From: Nostoc linckia FACHB-104
Lineage (GTDB): Bacteria; Cyanobacteriota; Cyanobacteriia; Cyanobacteriales; Nostocaceae
Assembly: GCF_014696615.1 (NCBI RefSeq)
Contig: NZ_JACJQJ010000006.1
Span: 124,001-188,000 of the forward strand
Length of the DNA: 64,000 nt
Reading direction: 5' to 3'
The first letter of the stretch is position 1; each line of letters begins with the position of its first letter. Positions 53,303 to 63,800 of this stretch are shown piece by piece. A program made the translations under genes and the position numbers. The notes beneath the pieces are model-generated. The model made no database searches and had not been told where the DNA came from. It was given only the letters and a program-made list of their open reading frames with translations.

Positions 53303-55630
53303 TTATATCCGGTTCGCCAATAAAGTAATGGGGTTAACCGCGCCCTTACCTGTGGGATGAATTTCAAAATGGCTGTGTGGCCCAGTGCTAAAACCAGTAC
53401 TACCCATGAGAGCAATTGTGTCTCCTTGACGTACTTGCTGACCTGCTTGCACTAAAATCTTGCTGTTATGGCCATAGCGAGTCATGCTGCCATCAGCATG
53501 GCGGATATCTACAAGATTACCGTAGCCACCATTATTCCAGCCTGCTTTAACCACAACACCATCAGCGGATGCGTAAATTGGTGTGCCTGTGGAGTTGGCA
53601 ACGTCAATTCCTTTGTGCATTCTTCCCCAACGCCAGCCATAGCCGGAGGTAAGAACACCTTTAGCGGGCCAAATATAACTTGCTGTTCCTGTGGATGGAG
53701 GAGGAATAGCCTCATCAAGAGGTTTGGGTAGATATTGATCTACTGCTGACAAAGGCGGCAAACTTGGAGAAACAACAGTACCCCGCATTTTTCCTAAAGA
53801 ATCAGAAGCATTAACTCCTCTGGGAGGTGTAGCAATCCGAGGTGCAGGTAATTTGCGTCCAGGTGCTTGGTTGGACAAGAACTCTGGATTTACTGGCTCG
53901 TTAGTTGGTTGAGTTGCACGGAACAGAGGCTTCACTGGTTGGAAGTTAACCGTTCCTCTAGGTGTAGGCACAGGAATCTGTATTGCACTTCGTGACAAAG
54001 TGGGGCTAGTCGCAAAATTATTGCTATTAGCCACAGGAAGCACTGCTGCAGGCTGATTATTTTCGCTAACTACCGGTACAACGACTCCAGCTTGTTGAGC
54101 GCGGTATTTCTCGCGCAATCTTTGGATTTCTGCTTGTAAGCTCTGAAGGCGCTCATTACTTTTAGCGCTTGCTAGCTTCTGCGGTTTTTGATTTTGCAAT
54201 TCTGCAAATACTTTTGGTACTGGAGCATCACCACCCATGCCATAAGAATTACCTGGAGTGGGGGCTTTTTCTGCAGCTGCAGTATTTGTGGGAATTTGAT
54301 TGTTCGCTGTTGCTAGTGTCGGTACAGTGACACTGTTATTGTTAGCAACGGTTGGTAACTGTGGTGTTACAGGTAAAGTAACACTGTTATTGTTAGCAAC
54401 ACCTGGTAACTGTGGTGACACAGGTACAGATGGGCTGACAATAGCTGTATTTACAGGAGATGGTACTACTTTGGGGGTAGCCACTTCAGACTGCTCTACA
54501 GCGGGGTTAATTGCTAACTTGGATGGGTTAGCTATACTGCTGTCAACTCCAGTAGACGGCACAACCAATTTTTGACTGATTTGCAGTTGATTGGGATTGC
54601 TCAGATGGTTAGTTTTGGCTAATTCGGAGACAGATGTACCGTACTTACTAGCGATCGCAGCTAGTGTATCTCCTGGCTTAACTTCGTAACCTACAGTAGA
54701 CGATGGTGTAGCAGCTTTGATTGTCGCTGGTACAGGTGTAGCTACAGGAGATGTATTAGACTTTGCCTGTTTTAGCTTTGCTATCAAGCTTGCTTGACTA
54801 GCATTTGTGCTGGTTGGTGATTGCTCTGTTGTAATTTTGCTTGCGTTGATTTGTGGCGCTTTTTCAACTACAGCTGTTGGTTCAGCCAACCCCTTGTTAA
54901 CTTCTGATAAATTCTGGGTCTCCTCAGACCGCAACTCCGCCAGACTTTCTTTTAAACGGTTCGATTTTTCTTGTAAGCGATTCAGCGCAAATTCTTGCTG
55001 TGCTTTCAACTGGGCAGCAACTTCACTATCCACACCTTTAGTGTCTGTTACTGCTGTTAAGGATGTATTGGGTGAGCTAACTGCACTATTACCAATAGAA
55101 AGTTTTTGTACTTCAGGTAGTTTGTTGGTTGTTTGTAAACCATTTACTACTTGAGACTGTTGGTAGAGAGATGTTTTATAAGTTGTTGTAGCTTTGGCAG
55201 TTGCTTCTGATGCTGGAAATGGCAAAGACATCCCACTGGACGCAACCTGTAGTTTAGCTTCAAGCCCAGGCACTTGTGAAATTGCTGTTGGTTCCACAAT
55301 CACAGGATTTTCCGGCACGCTCACTAGGGAGACGGTTTGGTTTTCCAGCTTAGTGGGAGCAAATTTCATCTCAGTGTCAGGAGCAGCAGGAATCGTTGAG
55401 GCTGCCTTTTGGCTGCCTACAGGAGCCGCTGCTTGGGCTTGATCGCTTTGCCGAGTTACCAAAAGGCTGGTTGCTCCCATTGACAGGGCCAAGCCGATCA
55501 TGGCGGCTTGTGTCCGCGCCCGGCGGTTAGCGCCAGAATTTACAATGTTTGACGGTTCCACCGGGACACCTTCACTGCTGGGAGTATTGTTCAGCACAGC
55601 CTTTACTCTCTTTTTCAATGCTCGTTTCAA
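53303..55630 (-). CDS. LysM and peptidase M23 cell-wall protein (NlpD/EnvC-like)
   Basis: A 775-residue envelope protein. A hydrophobic segment (AAMIGLALSMGATSLLV) lies at about 35-55 with a basic N-terminus. A coiled coil spans about 200-240 and a LysM domain about 315-365 (YEVKPGDTLAAIASKYGTSVSEL). A long Pro/Val/Asn-rich linker with an internal repeat follows. The C-terminal M23 (LytM) domain has GWRWGRMHKGIDVA, YGHNSKI and the metal motif HSHFEIHP. The residues for zinc are present, so it may cut peptidoglycan directly or regulate an amidase, as EnvC does. An N-terminal cytoplasmic tail of about 35 residues is unusual for NlpD. It probably acts in septum splitting. Confidence 0.9.
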   Translation of the reverse strand: MKRALKKRVKAVLNNTPSSEGVPVEPSNIVNSGANRRARTQAAMIGLALSMGATSLLVTRQSDQAQAAAPVGSQKAASTIPAAPDTEMKFAPTKLENQTVSLVSVPENPVIVEPTAISQVPGLEAKLQVASSGMSLPFPASEATAKATTTYKTSLYQQSQVVNGLQTTNKLPEVQKLSIGNSAVSSPNTSLTAVTDTKGVDSEVAAQLKAQQEFALNRLQEKSNRLKESLAELRSEETQNLSEVNKGLAEPTAVVEKAPQINASKITTEQSPTSTNASQASLIAKLKQAKSNTSPVATPVPATIKAATPSSTVGYEVKPGDTLAAIASKYGTSVSELAKTNHLSNPNQLQISQKLVVPSTGVDSSIANPSKLAINPAVEQSEVATPKVVPSPVNTAIVSPSVPVSPQLPGVANNNSVTLPVTPQLPTVANNNSVTVPTLATANNQIPTNTAAAEKAPTPGNSYGMGGDAPVPKVFAELQNQKPQKLASAKSNERLQSLQAEIQRLREKYRAQQAGVVVPVVSENNQPAAVLPVANSNNFATSPTLSRSAIQIPVPTPRGTVNFQPVKPLFRATQPTNEPVNPEFLSNQAPGRKLPAPRIATPPRGVNASDSLGKMRGTVVSPSLPPLSAVDQYLPKPLDEAIPPPSTGTASYIWPAKGVLTSGYGWRWGRMHKGIDVANSTGTPIYASADGVVVKAGWNNGGYGNLVDIRHADGSMTRYGHNSKILVQAGQQVRQGDTIALMGSTGFSTGPHSHFEIHPTGKGAVNPITLLANRI
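54331..54432 (-). repeat. Tandem 51-bp repeat inside the M23 peptidase gene
   Basis: CACTGTTATTGTTAGCAAC occurs at 54331 and again at 54382, in frame, encoding two copies of a 17-residue unit (VANNNSVT, PQLP). It lies in the Pro/Asn-rich linker and probably varies in copy number between strains. Confidence 0.85.
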
Positions 55631-56412
55631 AGACGACCTCCTAAATGTTCACTAGCGCTTAACTGACCTTGATTTTTTTCAGTCTGATACTAGTCAATGA
55701 TTTAGATCACATCCAAAGATTGATCAAGATCACACCCACCAGAGATACTTACGCAAGATTAACCTGCTTCTCTGATTTAGACAAGTTCACACCTATTAGC
55801 AAAACTTAAAATTGCTGTGCTGACTTGTCCGCTCCGTTCCTCACACCTTTAGGATTTTTTGCTGTTTACATCTGTCTGCGCTTGCTTTGCTGAACTAACT
55901 GGGGCTGGACAAACATATACACTGTGCCATTTCCACTTGTTGCTATCAGCAATTAATTCGCTACGACTTCTAGAAAAGCAAATCCCCTGCTGTAGATATC
56001 TTCAAGAGATTTCCATCCAATCCGTCTACCCAACACGAGACTTTACGTTGATTATTCCCTAAAAGACAACCGTATTATCCCGCAGCTACTTTTGCGCTCC
56101 TTTTTCATCTTGCTTGAGCAAAAAACCTTTAAATGCCTCATAAGACTAGCTTTTACCGATTTTGTTCCCAAGATTAAGATAATTGAAGTTCATCAAAATC
56201 TATCATTCAATTTCGGAATCGTCGCTACTTTTCGATACAAATTTCTTATATAAGCTCACCTACATTCGTAAGTATTGTTTACCGAGCTTCCAAAAAGCTT
56301 TCAGAATCAAGTATAACCATTCACTTTGTTGAAGCTGTAACAATGGATATATTTGACCAAATTTGCGGGAAAAGGGATTGGGGATTGGGTATATGGGAAA
56401 TGTAGAGGTATA
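55631..56412. other. Intergenic region upstream of the M23 peptidase gene
   Basis: About 780 bases. It contains the peptidase promoter and a possible long-range stem GACAAGT/ACTTGTC (about 55780-55828). A 67-codon frame at 55859 is not supported. CCTCACACC at about 55840 recalls the Yfr1 RNA core but lacks its flanking hairpins. Confidence 0.4.
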
Positions 56413-56520
56413 GCGGTGTTCGCGTAGCATCTCCGTAGGAGACGCAGTGGGTTGGGCGGGTTCCCTGACTTGTTCGCGTAGCGTATCCGAAGGATTCACC
56501 CGGAGGGTGGGGGATGAGGA
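56413..56520. repeat. GTTCGCGTAGC-type palindromic repeats
   Basis: Two copies of GTTCGCGTAGC (about 56418 and 56473), with partly complementary TCTCCGTAGGAGA and ATCCGAAGGAT hairpins. This is the family better preserved at 47441-47494. Confidence 0.65.
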
Positions 56521-56592
56521 AGTGAAGGGACAAGAAGATAAATACTATTACCAATTACCCATTACCATGCCTAATGCCCAATGCCCCATGCC

Positions 56593-57054
56593 CTATTGTA
56601 AATATCCTAATTGGCGGCGGGCTTCAAATAAGCTTACAGCAACACTTACAGAAAGATTTAAGCTGCGAACATTGGGTTGCGCCATAGGAATATAGAGAGT
56701 GGCATCACAGGCTGACAAAGCTGTGGGTGGTAATCCTGTTGTTTCGCTACCAAATAACAGCCAGTCATTATCTTGAAATTGAAATTGAGCATAATTGGAA
56801 CTGCCACGTACAGAGAAGCCTAAACATCTACCGCCACGTTGCTGATGTACAGTTTTAAAGTCTTCTAGGGTTTCATGATAGTTGAGCTTGACATAGGGCC
56901 AGTAATCTAAGCCTGCTCTTTTGAGGTAGCGATCGCTAATTTCAAACCCCAAAGGCCCTACCAAATGTAATTCTGTACCCGTAGCAGCACAAGTACGCGC
57001 AATATTGCCTGTATTCGGCGGAATTTGGGGATTAACTAAAACTACCTGGGGCAT
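56593..57054 (-). CDS. trmL: tRNA (cytidine/uridine-2'-O-)-methyltransferase, TrmL family
   Basis: A 153-residue SPOUT-class enzyme that methylates the ribose of the wobble nucleotide in certain tRNA-Leu. Motif 1 is PPNTGNIARTCAATG, then HLVGPLGFE, motif 2 LLFGSETTGLP, and motif 3 IPMAQPNVRSLNLSVSVAVSLFEARRQ, the trefoil-knot SAM site. Length is typical. The stop codon lies next to a heptanucleotide-type repeat (TACCATGCCTAATGCCC). Confidence 0.94.
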   Translation of the reverse strand: MPQVVLVNPQIPPNTGNIARTCAATGTELHLVGPLGFEISDRYLKRAGLDYWPYVKLNYHETLEDFKTVHQQRGGRCLGFSVRGSSNYAQFQFQDNDWLLFGSETTGLPPTALSACDATLYIPMAQPNVRSLNLSVSVAVSLFEARRQLGYLQ

Positions 57055-57257
57055 TTTTCAGTGGTAAAAATGTAGTAGAAACAACAATGTATCATTTCGA
57101 CACATTTTACCAATCTATGTTGATTATCTATAGGTTTTCTTAATAATTATGAAGCTAATTCTATTGATTAGTTTTTTAAAACATAAAAAATAAACTCTTA
57201 AAAGCAAATCTAAGAGTACTCATAAGATAAAACAATCAATTATTAAACTTTTATGAT

Positions 57258-57318
57258 CAACTAGTGCCATCATGCAAAAATCAAATTACTGAGATTTATT
57301 TCCATGAGGCACTAGTTG
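57258..57318. repeat. Long imperfect inverted repeat downstream of gshA
   Basis: CAACTAGTGCCATCATG (57258-57274) and CATGAGGCACTAGTTG (57303-57318) pair over 16 bp with one bulged A, around a 28-base AT-rich loop. It lies 70 bases beyond the gshA stop codon. It may be a terminator-like or miniature-element structure; no T run follows. Confidence 0.65.
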
Positions 57319-57387
57319 TTCGTGTTCCTGGGGTCTCCCAAGTATTCAAAAAAATCTATCATTTGTAACTGGGGAGGGGATGGGGTG

Positions 57388-58527
57388 TTACGCCATTGAG
57401 GGGGAACACAATTTATCTTCTAATTCAAATTCGCGTTCTTTAGCAGTAACAATTGCTTGGGTAATGACACGTTGAGCATCAACCCCTACGGCGTGCAATT
57501 GTAGCCACTGTTGGGCTTCATTACCTTCGCGCAAAATTTTCTGTAAAGGAGAAAGGAAACAATTAAATCCTCGTTCTTTAGCGATCGCCCAAAGTTCTTC
57601 ATACATTTGAGCGATCCAATCTCTGGCTAGAATAGTTCTGCCATCTTGCCAATGTGTCATCTGAGCATCCAAACTAGCTGCTGCTGCGGCTGCTTCGTTG
57701 CTAGCAGTGACAGCAATTAGTTCGTCAGGGGTAAAGGTGCTTTGGGTTAAAGGATCGATGTGGGTGTTTTCTATTATCTGCAACAAACGAGCTTCCAGCA
57801 ACGCGGTAATTGCTAGTAAAGCAATGGGATCTGTGACTAAATCGCAAATTCGCAGTTCTAGGCGATTTAAATCATAAGGACGGCGATCGCCATTTGGACG
57901 AACTGATGTCCACAAATGACGAACATTTTGCATAGTACCAGCAGCTAGCTGTTGTTCTACCCATTGAATATGATCGGCATGGCTAGAAAATAGAGGTACA
58001 TGGCTAGGAGTTTGGGGGAAGAGTCCCCAACGAGTAGAGTGATAGCCAGTAGCTTTGCCATCAATGAAGGGTGATGAGGCGCTGAGAGCTAGGAATAAGG
58101 GTGCTTCGGTGCGAATAACCCGACAAGCCCGCATTAAGACATCTGGATCGCTAATACCTACATTAATATGTACACTAGCGGTCACTACTTTTGTACCGTA
58201 AGTGTTCTCAATGTAATCGTGATACGGATTTTTGGGATCGGAACGGAAGAAGCGATCGCTCCTACCCAAAGACAGCGTACTACCTGGAATTAAGGTATAG
58301 TCTCCAAGTTGCTGGAGGTATTTTCGTAGTTCTTGACGAGGACGTACTAAGGCACACAATAGCTGCTCAAAACTTTGTAAAGGTTTCGTGACATATTCAA
58401 CGTTGCGGCTATCTGGCTCTCGCATAAAACTTGGCATAGCCTCAACTATTTTGTCAGAGAGACCGACGATTTCACCCTGAGGCGTGCCCGTATACATTTC
58501 AATTTCAAAGCCTTTTAATAACCTCAC
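57388..58527 (-). CDS. gshA: Glutamate-cysteine ligase, cyanobacterial type
   Basis: A 379-residue ATP-dependent ligase making gamma-glutamylcysteine, the first step of glutathione synthesis. It has the shape of the cyanobacterial GshA group (MRLLKGFEIEMYTGTPQGEIVGLSDKI near the start; TASVHINVGISD; NRLELRICDLVTDP; STRWGLFPQTPSHVPLF), related to the GCS2 family rather than E. coli GshA. No signal peptide; cytosolic. It stands alone; gshB is not in this window. Confidence 0.9.
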   Translation of the reverse strand: MRLLKGFEIEMYTGTPQGEIVGLSDKIVEAMPSFMREPDSRNVEYVTKPLQSFEQLLCALVRPRQELRKYLQQLGDYTLIPGSTLSLGRSDRFFRSDPKNPYHDYIENTYGTKVVTASVHINVGISDPDVLMRACRVIRTEAPLFLALSASSPFIDGKATGYHSTRWGLFPQTPSHVPLFSSHADHIQWVEQQLAAGTMQNVRHLWTSVRPNGDRRPYDLNRLELRICDLVTDPIALLAITALLEARLLQIIENTHIDPLTQSTFTPDELIAVTASNEAAAAAASLDAQMTHWQDGRTILARDWIAQMYEELWAIAKERGFNCFLSPLQKILREGNEAQQWLQLHAVGVDAQRVITQAIVTAKEREFELEDKLCSPSMA

Positions 58528-58985
58528 CTTTTTCTCCTCGGCTCTCCTAGCCTATAAATTGTATCGAACACGACGATTTTCTGCATGGATGTAGTAGTTC
58601 AATCCAATTCAGATTTTTTACCCAGAAACTAAGAACCACAAGCATTTCACCTGTTTGCCTAGAAAGCAGCAATACTAAAGGCATAAATAATTTATGCCCT
58701 TAGTATTAGTGATTCATAATTAATATTTCTTTGCGATCCATTCTGCCGATAGACCTCATGAGCAGCCTTCTGCATTAGGGAGTACGTAACAATTAAGCCT
58801 ATTATTGCCAGGCGATCGCTTATATAGGATGAACACCAATTTTGTTTAAAGGCAAATAGTTACCCCATATTGATATATTCCCATAAAGTTAGTACCGCTT
58901 TGCGTCAGAAAATAGTATTGATAAAACCCAATTCACGCAGAGGTTTTGGGCATTTAACTTGTCATCAAGTTGTGAAATATTGTAT
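58528..58985. other. Intergenic region between gshA and the PLD-like gene
   Basis: About 460 bases. It includes a near-perfect palindrome GGCATAAA-TAA-TTTATGCC at 58679-58697 of unknown role, and a HIP1 site near 58813. It carries the gshA promoter on the minus strand. No gene is supported. Confidence 0.45.
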
Positions 58986-60893
58986 TTACTCCTTGACTTT
59001 TTTCCTCGTCTTCTTTTCTGTTGGTAGTTTTTTTGCTTTTGTTACTGGTTCCTTTTTAGAAGCTTGCTGAGGTAAAGTCTGTTGCGAGATAAAATCATCG
59101 ACTGAATCATTTTCTTGAGCAATCTGAAGACGGAGAAATTCTGACCATACTTCATTATTGATTAAATTGATAGCAGTGTCACGGTTGTGTGTGGCGATCG
59201 CATTAATAAATTGACGTAATCCCTGCTGCAATGAATCAAGGAAGGGTGCTTCTGGTGTTACCTGACTCAGCAATGAAAATGCTAAGTTCAAACTTACTAA
59301 ATCATCAGATGAGTTTTGGGAATTTAACCTTGGCAGGAGAATATTCAGCCATACAGGAAGCAATTCTAGCCAGTGATTTTTATCTATTTCTTTCAATGCT
59401 ATATTTTCCATTCCTATAGCACTCCATAGATACAGAGAATCTGTAGCTAATTGAGTGTCACGAATTTCTAAAGCCTTTGTCCATAATTGTTGAGTGTGAT
59501 TATGGAAGCGCTGGGTGAGAAATTCATAAGCATCATTAACTTGCTGGGGAATTGTAACTTGATAAACGGACTCACCTAATAGTATTTGTTCGCCGTTATA
59601 ATCAAGCCATTGGTAGGAACTACAAAGATAAATTTCTCTATCAACTATTATTTCTTTAATATGCGAATCTGCTAACGCCGCAAACTGCATAAAGGGTAAG
59701 CCTTCGGGGGGTTTAAAATCTGAATTTTCTGGGATTTCTGTTGATATTGGTTGTTCTACTGGCGGCGATATTCCATAACCGATTAAAATTGTAACTCCGC
59801 GCTTGGCTGCTTGTTCTAACGCCTCTATAATTTCTCTATTGGCAATTACCTGATTTACCCAAGGTGAATAGATAATTATTTGAAATTTCGCAGCATTGAG
59901 AATTTCTAAAAAAGTTTGATTATCTTGGCGATCGCTTAACTGTATGACATTACCAGAATCGCCAGATTTTTTGCGTTTCGTGCTAGGTTGGAGATGATTT
60001 TCTAAGGCTTGCTGCCGAATCTTGTTAAATCTAGACTCTATTTCGTCATTTTTATGATTACGAACTGCCTCTAGCTCAAAATTGATAGCTGTGTTTGATG
60101 ATTTGCACAATTCAGATAAAGATATTTTACCTTCAGATAGCAGAGTATCTAGCCATTTTGAACTAGAATCTAAAATTTCCTTTCCTCGTCGCAGTTGCAT
60201 AGTAATTTTATCTTCATTGGCATCATAAATCACAAAAATTGCTATTTTTCGCCAAATAATTTGCTGTGATTGTAATGCTCTAAAAGCTGTGACAATTTTG
60301 CCAGCTTCGGGTACATGAATCTCTACATCTGAAGCTTGGAGACTAGTTTGTATTTGCTCTAAAGTTAAGGAAGATATCTCTTGATTTGGCAAATTGATAT
60401 TTAAAAAATTTGTCAAATTAGGCAGATTGAGATTTATCTCATTTAATGGTTCAGCTTGAAAGGTAATATTGTCGCTGAAAGCATCTGTAATTGCATAAAT
60501 CTGTACAGCATAGGGGGGTTGGGATACAGAACCTTTTTCATAAAATAAACGTCCTTGTTCTGTAACTGTAATTGGCGATTTAGGTGCAAGAGTTTGTAAC
60601 CTTTGCAAAGTTTTAATTGTACTTTCTACAAATATGCTATCCAGCCCCAGAATTGATGCTAGTTCCTTGGCTGTTGGTGGCGGATCAAATTCTATGCCAG
60701 CACGAATGATAAACTCTTCTAGGACATTTAACGGACGAGGTTCTGTGATGGTTAATTCTACAGTTATTTGTTGCAAACTATAGCGCAATTGACGAGCGGC
60801 TAAAACTGATAAATGTGGATTTTGGGCAGTAATTTCTTCGACTAAATTTTTAAGACTGTCATCTATAGGTTTATTTGAGGATGCGAGAAACAT
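58986..60893 (-). CDS. PLD-like domain protein paired with the SF1 helicase
   Basis: A 635-residue protein with the first ATG behind GGAGG at 60893 (MFLASSNKP); longer starts exist at 60908 and 60929. The N-terminal half is all-alpha and looks like a winged-helix-rich region (TAKELASILGLDSIFVESTIKTLQRL) plus beta-rich parts. A PLD-like domain follows at about 330-440: FLEILNAAKFQIIIYSPWV, EALEQAAKRGVTILIGYG and DSHIKEIIVDREIYLCSS, the last carrying His-x-Lys of an HKD motif, once only. The C-terminal half is helical with a Lys-rich tail. It overlaps the helicase gene by 23 bases and is translationally coupled. The pair suggests a nucleic-acid-processing or defence complex. Confidence 0.8.
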   Translation of the reverse strand: MFLASSNKPIDDSLKNLVEEITAQNPHLSVLAARQLRYSLQQITVELTITEPRPLNVLEEFIIRAGIEFDPPPTAKELASILGLDSIFVESTIKTLQRLQTLAPKSPITVTEQGRLFYEKGSVSQPPYAVQIYAITDAFSDNITFQAEPLNEINLNLPNLTNFLNINLPNQEISSLTLEQIQTSLQASDVEIHVPEAGKIVTAFRALQSQQIIWRKIAIFVIYDANEDKITMQLRRGKEILDSSSKWLDTLLSEGKISLSELCKSSNTAINFELEAVRNHKNDEIESRFNKIRQQALENHLQPSTKRKKSGDSGNVIQLSDRQDNQTFLEILNAAKFQIIIYSPWVNQVIANREIIEALEQAAKRGVTILIGYGISPPVEQPISTEIPENSDFKPPEGLPFMQFAALADSHIKEIIVDREIYLCSSYQWLDYNGEQILLGESVYQVTIPQQVNDAYEFLTQRFHNHTQQLWTKALEIRDTQLATDSLYLWSAIGMENIALKEIDKNHWLELLPVWLNILLPRLNSQNSSDDLVSLNLAFSLLSQVTPEAPFLDSLQQGLRQFINAIATHNRDTAINLINNEVWSEFLRLQIAQENDSVDDFISQQTLPQQASKKEPVTKAKKLPTEKKTRKKVKE

Positions 60894-63800
60894 CAACAAA
60901 ACCTCCATGATGACTAACAATATTAGCAACTTCTGAGTACATATTTCCGACTTTACCAGGTTGCTTGGTAAATAAATCGTGACAGCCTACAATTACTAGC
61001 AATTCTTGAGCGCGAGAAAACGCAACATTTACCCGTTCTGGTTTTTTCGCAAATCCCACATCTCCTTTATTATTGTTGCGAACCATACTCACAATCACTA
61101 CAGGGCGTTCCATACCCTGAAATCTATCAACGGTACCAGTACGAATTTGCAGTGAGGGGAAAAGTTCTGATTGGAGGCGTTCATCAATTTTTCTGAGTTG
61201 CGCGCCATAAAATGTAATTACAGCTATTTCTTTTTTCGGTTCACCACAGGCGACTTTTGCAGCCCAAGAATTTTCAAATTGCTGACATAAAGCTTCAATC
61301 ACATCTATTTCCTGAAGGTTAAATAAAGAAGTACCTTCACGCTGTTCTTGGAATGCATCTTCTCTGGGCATTTTAACCCAAAGTAAATGGTGTTGAGGTT
61401 GAATTATTTCCCCTGCTAAATCATGGGCACGTTTAATATCAGGCTGCGAAATTCCACATTCTAATTTACCCTCATAAAATTGATTGATTGCGCCCATAAT
61501 ATTGGGGTGCATTCGATATTGGGTAGTTAACATTTGTTTGATGCTTTGATCCGCATCTTCAAATTGGCTTTTGAAGAGAGATTCTTCTAAAAATTGCAAT
61601 TCTTCTCTACTACTACCAATTTCTTGGACAACTTCTTCTAAAGTACTAGTATCTAGCATTGGTGGTAATTGTCGATGATCGCCTACCATGACTAATTTTT
61701 TACCCTTCAAAGCTGGGATGAGTAATTCTGGTGGCGTACATTTACTAACTTCATCAATAATCACCACATCAAAGCATTGAAATTCTTCGGAAAAATCACG
61801 ATTTGCTGCTTGTACACAGGTAATCCCAACGACGTTAGCATTATCTAAATATACCTGTCTTAAATCGTGGCGATCGCGTTCTGAGGGGTTGCGTACTTTT
61901 TCGATCCAATCTTGAATAAAATTACCATAGCGGTTGAGATAAGCTTCATCTTGAGTGAGTTGTTCTTGTAAAGCCTCAAATTGAGATTTAATGCTGCGTA
62001 AAAATTCTAAATTATATAAATCAGTAGTAGAAGTTTGAATTTTAAATTTATCAGCTATTCCTTGCAATTCTATTTGCCACCAGTTACGCTCTAATAATAA
62101 AGTTGCTGATAATTCTTCTGGTTGTGTCTGTTCGGATATTTTAGCTAGTTTGACTTTTAAAGTTTCAATCTGTTGTTGAACAATCGTTGTTTCCTCTTGC
62201 AAAATTGTTAGCTGTTCAATCAAAGAAAATTTGATATTTTCTAATACAGCAAATGGTTCTAAGGATGTAATTAAATTTTCTAGCTGACTTAGCTGATTGA
62301 TCCAAGTATGGACGTGTTTAGAAAATTCTTGCGGATGTTCCCAAATCTTGGCTTGGGTTGTGAGATATTGGTCAACTAAAGTACGTAATTGCTGAGGAAT
62401 ATTTGGCTGTTGGTTGAGTTCTTGCAAAGTATTGATTGCTCTTGCCAGTTTCACATTAGCATCTTGCCTGGCTGCTTCTATGTTATTTTGAATATTCAAT
62501 ATTTGCTGCGGCGCAGTTTCATGATTGTGCAGTTCATTTAACTGTTGTTGCAGATGTTGTAAATGCTTTTCGATTTCAGTTTTGACTTGAAAAACGCATT
62601 GGCGCGCATTGCTAAGAATGCTATCTATGAGTTCTTGGGTAATTTTATTGAGAGTTGCTTCACTATTATTGGCTTCCCATAATTCGCCATAGGTTTGTTG
62701 AATCCTGCTTAATAAAACTTGAGTCGCATCAACTATAGTTCTTCGCTGATTTAGTGTTAAATATTGATAGTTATTCAACTGTTGCGAAATTTCTTGCCAT
62801 TGAGTGCGATGGCTCGTTTCCAAAACTAGAGGAATTTTGCTAAAATTCTGCTGAAGGAAATAGCTAAAACTATGCTGTCTACCTTTTCTATCGCTATATT
62901 CTCCTTCAATTTCGTAAGCGATCGCCTTTGCCAATAAATCCCAGTCTGGTAGATTAACTGTGTAATTACTTGGCATCAAAGATATTTTTAAGGAATTAGC
63001 CAGCATCACCAATCCTGGCGGTAATTGCATTAACTCTAAGGTTAAAGGTTGATTATTCTGCCGAGCATTATTTAAAATCTCTGATAAGCGGGTATTAGCT
63101 GTAGCCTTCCATTCCTTGACAGCAGCGATAATTGACTCAAGTTCCTGCTGGCGAGTTTCCCAATTTTGAATTGTTTGCTGTAGGCTGTGCTGTTTACTAA
63201 AAAATTGCTGATTATCTTTTTGTAACTGTTGTAAATTGCTGGAATGCTGTTTAAAAACCTGAACTGCGGCTGCGACTTCTAACATCGCTACAGTTGCACT
63301 TTGAGCATAAATTAATGCAGTTTTAAAGTCTGGAATTCCCTTGGCGACAGTGTCACGTAACCAAACAGCCAATCCAAAAGCACCACATTGAGGGCGAAGA
63401 AAGCCAAGTTTATCAGTCAAGGTTATAGCTTTAGCGACATTTACCAAAAAGTCTTTAACTAAAGTATTGCCTTCAGTATATGGGCGTAAATGTGGTAAAA
63501 AGTTGGTAATTTCTGGAGCTTCCCAATTAACTATTGATGGAGAATCTAAAAGATTTTCTAAACCAGAAATTAAGCTTTCAATTTCAGTCTTTTTGGCTAA
63601 TGTATCCTGATAAAGTGCTTCTTGCTGTTGCAGATTAACTTGTAATTTAGCTCGTTTATGCGTTAATTCTTCCTGGTTTACTTGGTATTCTTCCTCTGAT
63701 TGGAGATAATCTTTAAATCTTGGATAAAATGCCAATAATTGACGAGAATTTTCTAAATTTTGGTGGCGATTACTGAGACGAGTTTCACAGTCACTAGCAG

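Noticed and set aside
55830-55862. Yfr1-like small RNA
   Set aside because: Only CCTCACACC is shared; flanking hairpins and a proper terminator are missing.
55859-56062. 67-codon open frame upstream of the M23 peptidase
   Set aside because: No family look and no ribosome site; sits in a promoter region.
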